DNA of 64,000 nucleotides, taken from contig NZ_PKIZ01000006.1 in assembly GCF_002847825.1 (NCBI RefSeq), positions 55,370 through 119,369 of the forward strand. Direction: 5' to 3'. The notes under the pieces were generated by a model, which worked only from the letters and a program-made list of their open reading frames with translations, had not been told where the DNA came from and did no database searches. Shown piece by piece: positions 55,391-64,000 of this stretch (the stretch's first letter is position 1; every line of letters starts with the position of its first letter). Source of the stretch: Kytococcus schroeteri. GTDB taxonomy: Bacteria > Actinomycetota > Actinomycetes > Actinomycetales > Dermatophilaceae. Made by a program: the position numbers and the translations under genes.

Positions 55391-56416
55391 GTGGGGGCGG
55401 AGCGCGCCGAGGGCGCGACGGGCCAGGAGCCCGAAGGCATGACGCAGGACCAGTCCGCGGCGGTCGGCGACGACGCGGCGGGGGCCACGGCCGAGGACGA
55501 GGCCACCGCCTACGAGGAGGCTGAGCGCTGGTCCACCGTGGTGCACGGGCACCACGTGGAGGGGCGCTTCCACAAGAGCTGGCCGGAGAAGAAGGCCTGG
55601 CTCGTCGTCGACGGCACGTGCGTGGGCCGGGCCGAGGACGACGGCGTGCTGCGGATCCGCGCCACCAGCGGCGCCCTGGCCAACGCCGGGTGGACGCTCG
55701 AGGAGCGCCGGGGCACCCCGTTCACCAGCGGCGCCACCCTCGAGGTGCGCCACGCCCGCGGGCGGCCCTACGACATGGACCTCGTGCCTGGCGCCGGAGC
55801 GGTCCCGGGGCCGTCCGCCATCGCCCGCACCGTGGGGCTCACACCGCCGGCCGGCAGCCGTGCCGAGCGCTTCCAGGCGCTCCGCTCCCGGCGCCCCCGG
55901 GTGGCGGCCGCCCGCTTCCTGGTGATGAAGCTCGGCTGGCTGGTCTGGCCGCTGCTCGTGCTGCTGTTCGGCCCGCTCGTCGACCGCATCATCGCGTGGC
56001 TGGAGCAGTTCCTGCCGGACCTGCCGGACATCCCCTGGCCCCGCATCCCCTGGCCCGACATCCACTGGCCCCGGATCCCGTGGCCGGACCTACCCCGCAT
56101 CCCGCGGCCCGACCTGCCGGACATCCCCTGGCCGGACCTGTCGTGGCTGTTCGCCTGGCTGGCGCCGCTGAAGCCGGTGATCCTGTGGGTGCTGGACCAC
56201 GACAAGCTCATCTGGGGCGTCGTGCTCGGCCTGGTCCTGGCGCGCGGTGAGCTCAAGCGGCAGCGGGCCCGCGACGAGGCGGCGGAGGCCGAGCGCCGGG
56301 CCGAGCTGGCCCGGCTCGCCCGCGCGATGCGGGACGTGGCGCAGCGCGGCGGCGGAGCCCGCGTCACCCACGCCCTGCGCCAGCGGGCCGAGCAGGTCCA
56401 GCGCGGCGAGGACTGA
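55391..56416 (+). CDS. Membrane protein with Pro-Trp (IPWPxIPWP) repeats, function unknown
   Basis: 341 residues from GTG 55391 (ATG 55439 also possible). Acidic N terminus; a beta-rich domain WSTVVHGHHVEGRFHKSWPE ... TLEVRHARGRPYDMDL; a membrane segment LVMKLGWLVWPLLVLLFG near residue 180; then about seven short repeats of the form D(I/L)PWPRIPWPDIHWP in residues ~215-250; a second hydrophobic segment; and a charged coiled-coil end. The repeats space Trp and Pro every three to four residues, as in polyproline-type or membrane-interface helices. I recognise no family. Confidence 0.78.
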   Translation: MGAERAEGATGQEPEGMTQDQSAAVGDDAAGATAEDEATAYEEAERWSTVVHGHHVEGRFHKSWPEKKAWLVVDGTCVGRAEDDGVLRIRATSGALANAGWTLEERRGTPFTSGATLEVRHARGRPYDMDLVPGAGAVPGPSAIARTVGLTPPAGSRAERFQALRSRRPRVAAARFLVMKLGWLVWPLLVLLFGPLVDRIIAWLEQFLPDLPDIPWPRIPWPDIHWPRIPWPDLPRIPRPDLPDIPWPDLSWLFAWLAPLKPVILWVLDHDKLIWGVVLGLVLARGELKRQRARDEAAEAERRAELARLARAMRDVAQRGGGARVTHALRQRAEQVQRGED

Positions 56417-56418
56417 CC

Positions 56419-57042
56419 TCAGTCCGGCCAGAGGCCGCTGCACCCGCGCCTGTGGGACCCCAGCAGGTGGGTGTCCACCATCCCGACGGCCTCCATCAGC
56501 GCGTACATCGTCGTGGGCCCCACGAAGGCGAAGCCGCGCTGCTTGAGCGCCTTCGACAGCGCCACCGACTCCACCGACTGCGTGGGCACCTCGGCCACCC
56601 GCAGCGGATGCGGGGTCTCGGCGGGCTGATGGGACCAGAGGAGGTCCACCAGCCCGCCGTCCTGTCGCAGCGCGAGGGTGGCCCGGGCGTTGCCGATGGT
56701 CGCCTCGATCTTGCGCCGGTTGCGCACGATGCGGTCGTCGGCCATGAGGCGCTCGACCTCGGCCGGGCCGAAGGCCGCCACCGCCTCGGCGTCGAACCCG
56801 GCGAAGGCCTCCCGGAAGGCGGGGCGCTTGCGCAGGATGGTGGCCTACGACAGGCCGGACTGGAAGGCCTCCAGGCTGAGCCGCTCGAACAGCCCGGTCT
56901 CGTCGCGCACCGGCAGGCCCCACTCGGTGTCGTAGTAGTGGCGCAGCAGGTCGCTGCCCTCGGCCCACGGCGTGCGGGCCAGCCCGTCGGCGCCCACCAC
57001 CACCTCGGAGCCGGCCGGGACGGCGAGCCCACGGGCGCTCAC
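56419..57042 (-). pseudogene. tag: DNA-3-methyladenine glycosylase I interrupted by an in-frame amber codon
   Basis: The frame from GTG 57042 to 56419 encodes 207 residues typical of Tag: HYYDTEWGLPVRDETGLFE, LSLEAFQSGLS, then TAG (56845-56847, codon 66), then ATILRKRPAFREAFAGFDAE, RKIEATIGNAR and GFAFVGPTTMYALMEAVGMV. In relatives the codon after GLS is Trp (TGG), so a single G-to-A change on the coding strand made the stop. The rest is intact, which suggests a recent loss, suppression, or a sequencing error. GTG 57042 overlaps the alkB stop. Confidence 0.88.
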
Positions 57043-57722
57043 CGCTGCATCCCCGTCACACGCAGGGTGAGGTTCAGGCGCCCCGGCAGTCCCACCCGCT
57101 CCTGCTCGGCGGCCACGGGTCCCGGTGCGGTGCCCCCGTGGACGGCCGGCACCCCGTGGAAGGCGCGGCGGGCCGCCCCGCCGAAGACCACGAGGTCGCC
57201 TCCCTCCAGACGCAGGTCGGTCCACGGCCGGGTGCGGGTGGTGGTGTTGCCGAAGCGGAAGGTGCACGCGTCCCCCACCGAGAGGCTCACCACGGGGTCC
57301 TCGGTGCGTTCGTCGGCGTCGCGGTGCATCCCCATCGACGTGCCGGGTGCGTAGTGGTTGAGCAGCGCCGCGTCCGGGGCGGGACCGGGGTCCTCGTCCG
57401 CCCGCCGCCACCCGGTGGCCACGAGGGCGCGGTGGTACAGGCGCGTCATCCAGGCCGGCACGGGCAGCGGCACGGCGCCCGATGCGGGGTCGAGCGCCGC
57501 GTACCCCCGGGCCGTCCACACCCAGCCGAAGGGCACCATCGTCACGCGCATGCGTCCACCGTGGACCTCCGGGGCGTGCGCGGGCACCGGGCCGGCTGCC
57601 CAGTCGGCGTGGTGACGCACGAGCCAGCACTGCTGCTCGGCGGTGAGCCACCCCGGCACCCAGTGGCAGCCCGGGGACACCTCCTGCGCGGGGCGGGGGA
57701 GCAGCTCGTCGCCGAAGAGCAC
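57039..57722 (-). CDS. alkB: AlkB-type 2-oxoglutarate/Fe(II)-dependent DNA repair dioxygenase
   Basis: 227 residues; oxidatively demethylates 1-methyladenine/3-methylcytosine. Iron ligands H133 and D135 (SMGMHRDADE) and H189 (RRAFHGV), with 2-oxoglutarate-binding R215 and R221 region in GRLNLTLRV; NHYAPGTSMG is the classical block. GTG 57722 was chosen because it matches the short LFGDE-like AlkB start and avoids overlap with the HAD gene; ATG 57776 is the longer option. It lies between the HAD and tag genes, forming an alkylation-repair pair alkB-tag. Confidence 0.9.
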   Translation of the reverse strand: MLFGDELLPRPAQEVSPGCHWVPGWLTAEQQCWLVRHHADWAAGPVPAHAPEVHGGRMRVTMVPFGWVWTARGYAALDPASGAVPLPVPAWMTRLYHRALVATGWRRADEDPGPAPDAALLNHYAPGTSMGMHRDADERTEDPVVSLSVGDACTFRFGNTTTRTRPWTDLRLEGGDLVVFGGAARRAFHGVPAVHGGTAPGPVAAEQERVGLPGRLNLTLRVTGMQR

Positions 57723-57723
57723 G

Positions 57724-58464
57724 TCAGGCGGTGGGGGCGGGTCCGTCGTGCGTCGCGTCGGCGTGGGCGGCCCCATCGAGCACCCCGGTGGACTCCAGCA
57801 CCTCGCGGAAGGCCTCGACGCCCTGGGTGAAGTGGTACTGCCGCGCCCGGATGCCGATGGCGGCCGCCCCCTCGACGTTGTCCGCGCGGTCGTCCACGAA
57901 GACCACCTCGCCCGGCTCCACCGGGTGCCCGGCTTCGGCCTCGGCGCGCAGGATCGCCCGGAAGAAGTCCGGCTCCGGCTTGGCCACGCCCAGGCGCGAG
58001 GAGGTGTAGACCTCGTCGGCCAGGTCGGCGAAGGCGCCGCTGTCGGTGAGCCAGGCCGCGCGATGCGGCTGCTGGTTGGTGGCCATGGCCACGCGCACCC
58101 CGCCCTGGCGGGCGGTGGCCACCATCGCCCGCTCCTCGGCCAGCGGCTCGGTGCGGTGCCACAGGCGGGCCACCTGCTCGGCGTCGGTGGAGTTGCCGTG
58201 GCCCTCCAGGATGCCGGCGATGGTCTCCGGGAAGGTCAGGTCGGTCTCCTGCCCGGTGAGCAGGAACACCTCGGCCACGAAGACCTCGTCGAGCACGGCC
58301 TGGGCGCGGCCCCACAGCGCGGGGTCGTCGGCCACGCCACCGGCCGGGGCGCCCCACCCGGTGGCCAGGAGGGTGATGGCCTCGTCCTTCCAGCCGTCGG
58401 GCATGCGCTGGATCACGGCATCGGCGTCGAGCAGGAGGAGGCGCACGGCGTCAGGAGTCGGCAT
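57724..58464 (-). CDS. HAD-superfamily hydrolase
   Basis: 246 residues. Nucleophile motif LLLDADAV (D13, D15), motif II near VAMATNQQ, motif III lysine in LGVAKPEPDFF, motif IV VVFVDDRADNVEGA. The helical cap between residues 20 and 110 marks subfamily IA, phosphatase or dehalogenase-like. First gene of the HAD-alkB-tag run; the alkB start lies within 2 bases of its stop. Substrate unknown. Confidence 0.9.
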   Translation of the reverse strand: MPTPDAVRLLLLDADAVIQRMPDGWKDEAITLLATGWGAPAGGVADDPALWGRAQAVLDEVFVAEVFLLTGQETDLTFPETIAGILEGHGNSTDAEQVARLWHRTEPLAEERAMVATARQGGVRVAMATNQQPHRAAWLTDSGAFADLADEVYTSSRLGVAKPEPDFFRAILRAEAEAGHPVEPGEVVFVDDRADNVEGAAAIGIRARQYHFTQGVEAFREVLESTGVLDGAAHADATHDGPAPTA

Positions 58465-58547
58465 GGGGCGATCCTCCCACTGATCGGCCGTGCGGCCGAG
58501 TCGCGCGGGCGTGCCGGGCGGGGCGGCAGGAGGCCCGCGCCCCGCGC

Positions 58548-58573
58548 TTTGCACTCTCCGGGGGCGAGTGCCA
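58548..58573. promoter_or_regulatory. CIRCE element 1 (HrcA operator) upstream of groEL
   Basis: TTTGCACTC, nine bases, GAGTGCCAG: matches TTAGCACTC-N9-GAGTGCTAA. Together with the second copy it lies in the 334-base gap 58465-58798, which holds no gene. Confidence 0.88.
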
Positions 58574-58582
58574 GAATCGCAC

Positions 58583-60436
<1,854 letters not shown>

Positions 60437-60471
60437 TCCCACCGGCTGCCGGGCCCCGCGCCCGCGGCTGA

Positions 60472-60509
60472 CGACGGGCGGTTCCTCCTGCGGGAGGGGC
60501 CGCCCGTCG
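60472..60509 (+). terminator. Hairpin terminator after groEL
   Basis: CGACGGGCGG (60472-60481) pairs with CCGCCCGTCG (60500-60509), and an inner CCTCC-TGC-GGGAGG closes the loop. Confidence 0.78.
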
Positions 60510-60598
60510 GCGTGCGGGAGCGGTGGCGAGCGGCGCCGGGCGCACGGTCCACCACCGGGATGAGGGGTGGCCGGCGGTAGTGGTGCGAATCTCGCCCC

Positions 60599-62644
60599 AT
60601 GGACCCGATGGACATGCGCACCTGCGAGCAGCTCATGGCCCAGCACCGGTTCGCCGAGCTCGAGCAGCTCCTGGACCGTCTGGCCCCCACCCACGCCCAC
60701 GACCCCCTGTTCCACGTCACCTCCGCCTGGCACCTCCGCGCGACCCAGCAGCCGCGGGAGGCCGAGGAGGCCGCGCGCCGGGCCGTGGCCCTGGACCCCC
60801 AGGGGGTGAACCCGCTGCGCTGCTTGGCTGAGACGCTCCTGCAGAACCGGCAGTGGTCCGCGGCCCGGGTGGCGCTGGACGACCTGCACCGGGTGCGGCC
60901 GGACTGGTCGCCGGTGCACCAGATGTACGCCTATGCGCTGCGGGGCCTGGGTGACCTGGGCAACGCGCGACGTGCCGGCATCGAGGCGGTGCGGCTCGAC
61001 GGGGCCGACCCCGCGGCGCACCTGGCCCTGGGGCGTGCGGTCTCCGTGGTGGACCCCGCCCTGGCCGAGCGGGCCTACCGCGAGGTGCTGGCCCGGGACC
61101 CGGAGCACGCGCAGGCGCGGCAGGGCCTCGAGCGGGAGCAGGAGTACCTGCGGCCGACCGGCCCGGGCGTGGATGGCGACCCGCGGCGCCGGCAGGTGCG
61201 GGCGTTCATGGAGGAGGGGCTGCTCGACGAGGCCGCCCGGGTGCTGCAGTCGCTGACGGACGCGTATCCGGACGCGGTCTCCCTGCAGACCGCGTGGACG
61301 GCGCTGCACTCTCGGCGGGGGGACCTGGGGGCGGCCGAGCACGCGGCCCGAGAGGTGGTGCGCCGGGAGCCGGGCTGGGTCGTGGGGCGGGTCAACCTGG
61401 CCAACCTCCTGCTCGACCAGCAGCGCCCCCAGGAGGCCCAGCAGGTGGCCCGGGAGGGCCTGGACATCGACCCGCGCAGTGCGCTGGCCCACGATGTGAT
61501 GGCGGTGGCTCTCGAGCGGTCCGGGGACGTGCCAGGGGCGCTCCACCACGCCCGCGAGGCCCTGCGCTGCGCCGCGGACGACCCGCAGGTGCTCCAGGGG
61601 GTGCCGCGGTCGGCCCGGCTGGTGGAGCACCTGGCCGACGCGGGGCTGGCCAAGGACGACCCCCGCGTGGTGGAGCTTTTCCACCTGGCCACGCGGGGCG
61701 AGCACACCGCGCTGGACGAGGCGGTGGCGCGCCTCCTGGCCGACCATCCCGACACCGCGTCGGCCCACCACGTGTGGGCGCAGTCCCTGGCCCAGCGGGG
61801 GCGTTTCCAGGATGCCGCGGCGGAGGCGGAGCGGGCGGCCGAGCTGGAGCCGGGGGCCCGCGGCATCCGGGCCACGGCGGCGCGGTGCTGCCTGGCGGCG
61901 GGGCACCTGCTGGAGGGGGCGCACCACGCGCGGGCCACCGTCGAGCTCGCCCCGGACGACGTGGCGGCCCAGCTGCTGCTCTCCGAGGTCCTGGACCTGC
62001 TGGGCGACCACGAGGGGTCGGTGCGGGCGGCCGAGCAGGCGGTGGAGCTCGCCCCGGACGACCTGCGGGCCCGCGAGGCCGCCGGTTTCGCCGCGCGCGT
62101 GACCGACCGTGAGCGGTGCCTGGCCCACCTGCGGGCCGTGGTGGAGGCCGACCCGGGGAACGAGCACGCACGCGGTGCCTTGGCGGCCTTCGAGCAGGGC
62201 GAGGGGATCGGGCCCTCGCGCCGCACCATCGACTACCTGATCCGGCTCTCCGAGGCGCGGCGCCACGACGACGTGGCGGCCATCGCCGCGCGGCTGGTCG
62301 AGGCCTTCCCCGACGACGCCCGCGGGCTGATCCACCTCGCCATCGCGCGGCTCAACCAGGGGCGGCCCGAGGAGGCCGAGGCCGCCCAGCGGCGGGTCCT
62401 CGAGCTGGAGCCGGGGCTGCCGACGCACCACCTCTACCTGGCGATCATCCTGCGCCGCCAGGGACGCCACGAGGACGCGCTGGAGCCGTTGACGCGGGCG
62501 GCCGCGCTCGACCCCACCGACGTCATCGCCCACCGGGAGCTCGCGGAGGTCCACGGCCTCCTGGGAGACACCGAGCAGGCCGAGTTCCACGCCGAGCAGG
62601 CACGCGCGCTGGAGCCCGGTGGTCCCGCCAGAAACGCTGGTTAG
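60599..62644 (+). CDS. Tetratricopeptide-repeat protein
   Basis: 681 residues, nearly all TPR-like helical pairs (for example QPREAEEAARRAVALDPQGV, GRFQDAAAEAERAAELEPGA, GRPEEAEAAQRRVLELEPGL). About fourteen to sixteen repeats can be counted, with a less regular centre near residues 330-370. No signal peptide or membrane helix, so a cytoplasmic scaffold. It directly precedes the AAA ATPase gene, whose own N terminus is also TPR-like; the pair probably form one complex. Partner proteins are unknown. Confidence 0.85.
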   Translation: MDPMDMRTCEQLMAQHRFAELEQLLDRLAPTHAHDPLFHVTSAWHLRATQQPREAEEAARRAVALDPQGVNPLRCLAETLLQNRQWSAARVALDDLHRVRPDWSPVHQMYAYALRGLGDLGNARRAGIEAVRLDGADPAAHLALGRAVSVVDPALAERAYREVLARDPEHAQARQGLEREQEYLRPTGPGVDGDPRRRQVRAFMEEGLLDEAARVLQSLTDAYPDAVSLQTAWTALHSRRGDLGAAEHAAREVVRREPGWVVGRVNLANLLLDQQRPQEAQQVAREGLDIDPRSALAHDVMAVALERSGDVPGALHHAREALRCAADDPQVLQGVPRSARLVEHLADAGLAKDDPRVVELFHLATRGEHTALDEAVARLLADHPDTASAHHVWAQSLAQRGRFQDAAAEAERAAELEPGARGIRATAARCCLAAGHLLEGAHHARATVELAPDDVAAQLLLSEVLDLLGDHEGSVRAAEQAVELAPDDLRAREAAGFAARVTDRERCLAHLRAVVEADPGNEHARGALAAFEQGEGIGPSRRTIDYLIRLSEARRHDDVAAIAARLVEAFPDDARGLIHLAIARLNQGRPEEAEAAQRRVLELEPGLPTHHLYLAIILRRQGRHEDALEPLTRAAALDPTDVIAHRELAEVHGLLGDTEQAEFHAEQARALEPGGPARNAG

Positions 62645-62647
62645 GCT
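62642..62647 (+). promoter_or_regulatory. -10 TAGGCT of the AAA ATPase gene, overlapping the upstream stop codon
   Basis: TAGGCTCGCGGCATG is identical over 15 bases to the mmsB start region (24357-24371). The TAG of the -10 is also the stop of the TPR gene, so the ATPase may have its own leaderless promoter. Confidence 0.55.
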
Positions 62648-62653
62648 CGCGGC

Positions 62654-63907
62654 ATGTCTGACCAGATCATCGAGTCCCTCGGGCGCGCCGTGCAGGCGAG
62701 CCCCGACGACATCGCGCTGCGACTCCACCTGGCGGACCTGCTGGTGGGGGCCGGCCGGGGTGACGAGGCGGTGGCCCACTGCGCCACCGTGCTGCAGCAG
62801 GACCCCACCAGCGGCCAGGCCCGTGCGCTGATGGCCCGTGCCCTCGGTGGGGGCGCACCCACCACGCCCCCGGCGGGCACGATGCCGGCCGCGGAGGCGA
62901 GCACCTCCGACCAGGCCCCTGTGCAGGGCGGGGCGTCGACCGGTGGGGGTGGGGCCTCGACCGACGGGTACGACTGGTCGGCTGCCGAGGAGCAGTTCCC
63001 GGACGCCCCCGGGCCGATGTTCGTGGAGCCCGCCGAGGGCGGGGTCGCCGGTGCTCCGGGCGGGGGCGGCCACGGCGAGCCGCAGCGCGTACCCGTGCAG
63101 GGCGAGCCGGCGGGCGTGGAGGACCTCTTCGAGGTGGAGCGTGCCGGCGTGACCCTGGCCGACGTGGGCGGCATGCAGGAGGTGAAGGACCGCCTCGAGG
63201 TGTCCTTCCTGGGCCCGATGCGCAGCCCCGAGATGCGGCGCATGTACGGCAAGAGCCTCCGTGGGGGGCTGCTGCTCTACGGGCCACCCGGGGTGGGCAA
63301 GACCTACATCGCACGGGCCGTGGCCGGCGAGATGGGGGCCGGCTTCATCAACGTGCGTCTCTCGGACGTGCTGGACATGTACATCGGCCAGTCCGAGGGC
63401 AACCTGCACGGCCTGTTCGAGCTGGCCCGCCGCAGCGCGCCGGCCGTGCTCTTCCTCGACGAGGTGGACGCCATCGGGCAGAAGCGCACCCGGCACGACA
63501 TGGGGGCCATGCGCGGCGTGGTCAACCAGCTGCTGCAGGAGCTGGACGGCGTGGGCTCGGACAACGACGGCGTGTACGTGCTGGCGGCCACCAACGCGCC
63601 GTGGGACATCGACCCCGCGCTGCGCCGCCCGGGCCGCCTGGACCGCACGCTGCTGGTGCTGCCGCCGGACGACGCCGCGCGCGAGCAGATCCTGCGCGGC
63701 TACCTCTCCCGGCGCCCGGTGGAGGGGGTGGACCTGCGCCGCCTGGTGAAGGGCACCGACGGGCTGACCGGGGCCGACCTGGCCCACCTCGTGGACACCG
63801 CCGCCGAGCGGGCGATGATGGACAGCGTGCGCAGCGGTACGCCGCGCATGATCACCCAGCGCGATCTCGAGGCCGCCCTGGGGGAGGTGCGGGCTCATCC
63901 GATCTGA
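62654..63907 (+). CDS. AAA+ ATPase (Cdc48/Vps4-like domain) with N-terminal TPR, C terminus cut by an insertion sequence
   Basis: 417 residues. Residues 1-65 form a TPR-like helical pair, 66-155 a disordered Gly/Pro/Ala linker, 160-410 one AAA domain: Walker A GPPGVGKT (210-217), Walker B LFLDEVDAIG, sensor/arginine-finger region ALRRPGRLDR, and lid GLTGADLAHLVDTAAERAM. Relatives continue after ALGEVR for some tens of residues; here the last residues AHPI are encoded within sequence that belongs to the IS end, and the gene ends 13 bases into the transposase frame. The ATPase core is intact. Confidence 0.86.
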   Translation: MSDQIIESLGRAVQASPDDIALRLHLADLLVGAGRGDEAVAHCATVLQQDPTSGQARALMARALGGGAPTTPPAGTMPAAEASTSDQAPVQGGASTGGGGASTDGYDWSAAEEQFPDAPGPMFVEPAEGGVAGAPGGGGHGEPQRVPVQGEPAGVEDLFEVERAGVTLADVGGMQEVKDRLEVSFLGPMRSPEMRRMYGKSLRGGLLLYGPPGVGKTYIARAVAGEMGAGFINVRLSDVLDMYIGQSEGNLHGLFELARRSAPAVLFLDEVDAIGQKRTRHDMGAMRGVVNQLLQELDGVGSDNDGVYVLAATNAPWDIDPALRRPGRLDRTLLVLPPDDAAREQILRGYLSRRPVEGVDLRRLVKGTDGLTGADLAHLVDTAAERAMMDSVRSGTPRMITQRDLEAALGEVRAHPI

Positions 63908-64000
63908 GGGTGTAGTCGTGGTCTGAAGCCGCCGGCTTCGAGGAGGGATCGGGCGACGTAGTGGGTCAGGTTGCGGAAGCCGAGGGCGGACCCTCGGAGG
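63895..64000 (-). mobile_element. C-terminal end of an ISL3-type transposase (partial, cut by window edge)
   Basis: Minus strand reads LRGSALGFRNLTHYVARSLL, EAGGFRPRLHPQIG, stop. This is the conserved C-terminal end of ISL3-family transposases. The left boundary of the IS is probably within a few bases of 63891 (GGGCTCATCC), which would be its terminal inverted repeat. Most of the element lies right of the window. Confidence 0.82.

Overview
The window is very GC-rich (about 70 percent or more), with GTG starts, leaderless promoters, tight ATGA/GTGA gene overlaps, DtxR/IdeR-type iron boxes, CIRCE elements upstream of groEL, and DUF222-HNH and DUF3263 genes. This fits an actinobacterium, most likely of the Micrococcales. 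The run of secreted subtilases and the hydroxamate siderophore genes would suit a skin-type genus such as Kytococcus, but that placement is only a guess. I found no tRNA, rRNA, CRISPR array or prophage.

Layout. 1-7062: an NRAMP-like transporter (cut by the left edge), a divergent GntR regulator with a perfect palindromic operator, then mutA-mutB-meaB (B12-dependent methylmalonyl-CoA mutase and its GTPase chaperone). mutB carries an in-frame palindromic repeat. 7010-9386: a small membrane protein, two repeat clusters, a TetR regulator and a siderophore-interacting flavoprotein. 9430-17886: an iron-boxed, translationally coupled hydroxamate siderophore operon of decarboxylase, N-hydroxylase, acyltransferase/NIS-synthetase fusion and penicillin-acylase/acyltransferase fusion. 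17952-26500: HNH protein, prephenate dehydratase, decayed antibiotic-exporter genes, PhoD-type phosphatase, DinB protein, 3-hydroxyisobutyrate dehydrogenase and CAAX protease. 26522-30859: a candidate iron-controlled small RNA and the siderophore ABC importer, one of whose permeases is out of frame at a G8 tract. 31106-35459: MFS/TetR and an ABC-2 exporter operon that is frameshifted and truncated.

35501-39777: a cobalamin riboswitch upstream of class I ribonucleotide reductase nrdA-nrdB. 39880-41804: a Tat-secreted protein and relics of a RimK/zinc-protease/aspartoacylase cluster. 41791-49553: five tandem secreted subtilases, four of them followed by a visible hairpin terminator. 49788-53167: acyl-CoA dehydrogenase, SDR and MFS operon. 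53249-58464: SGNH hydrolase, ung, DUF3263, a Pro-Trp repeat membrane protein, a tag gene broken by an amber codon, alkB and a HAD hydrolase. 58548-64000: CIRCE-controlled groEL and a TPR protein plus AAA ATPase pair whose ATPase end is cut by an ISL3-type insertion sequence.

The genes connect in three ways. Iron acquisition (siderophore synthesis, uptake, release, a putative small RNA) shares the core AGGCAARCCT. B12 links mutAB/meaB (enzyme) with the riboswitch over nrdAB (regulation). Gene decay is frequent: two exporters, tag, the RimK cluster and the AAA ATPase are broken, and one siderophore permease may be.
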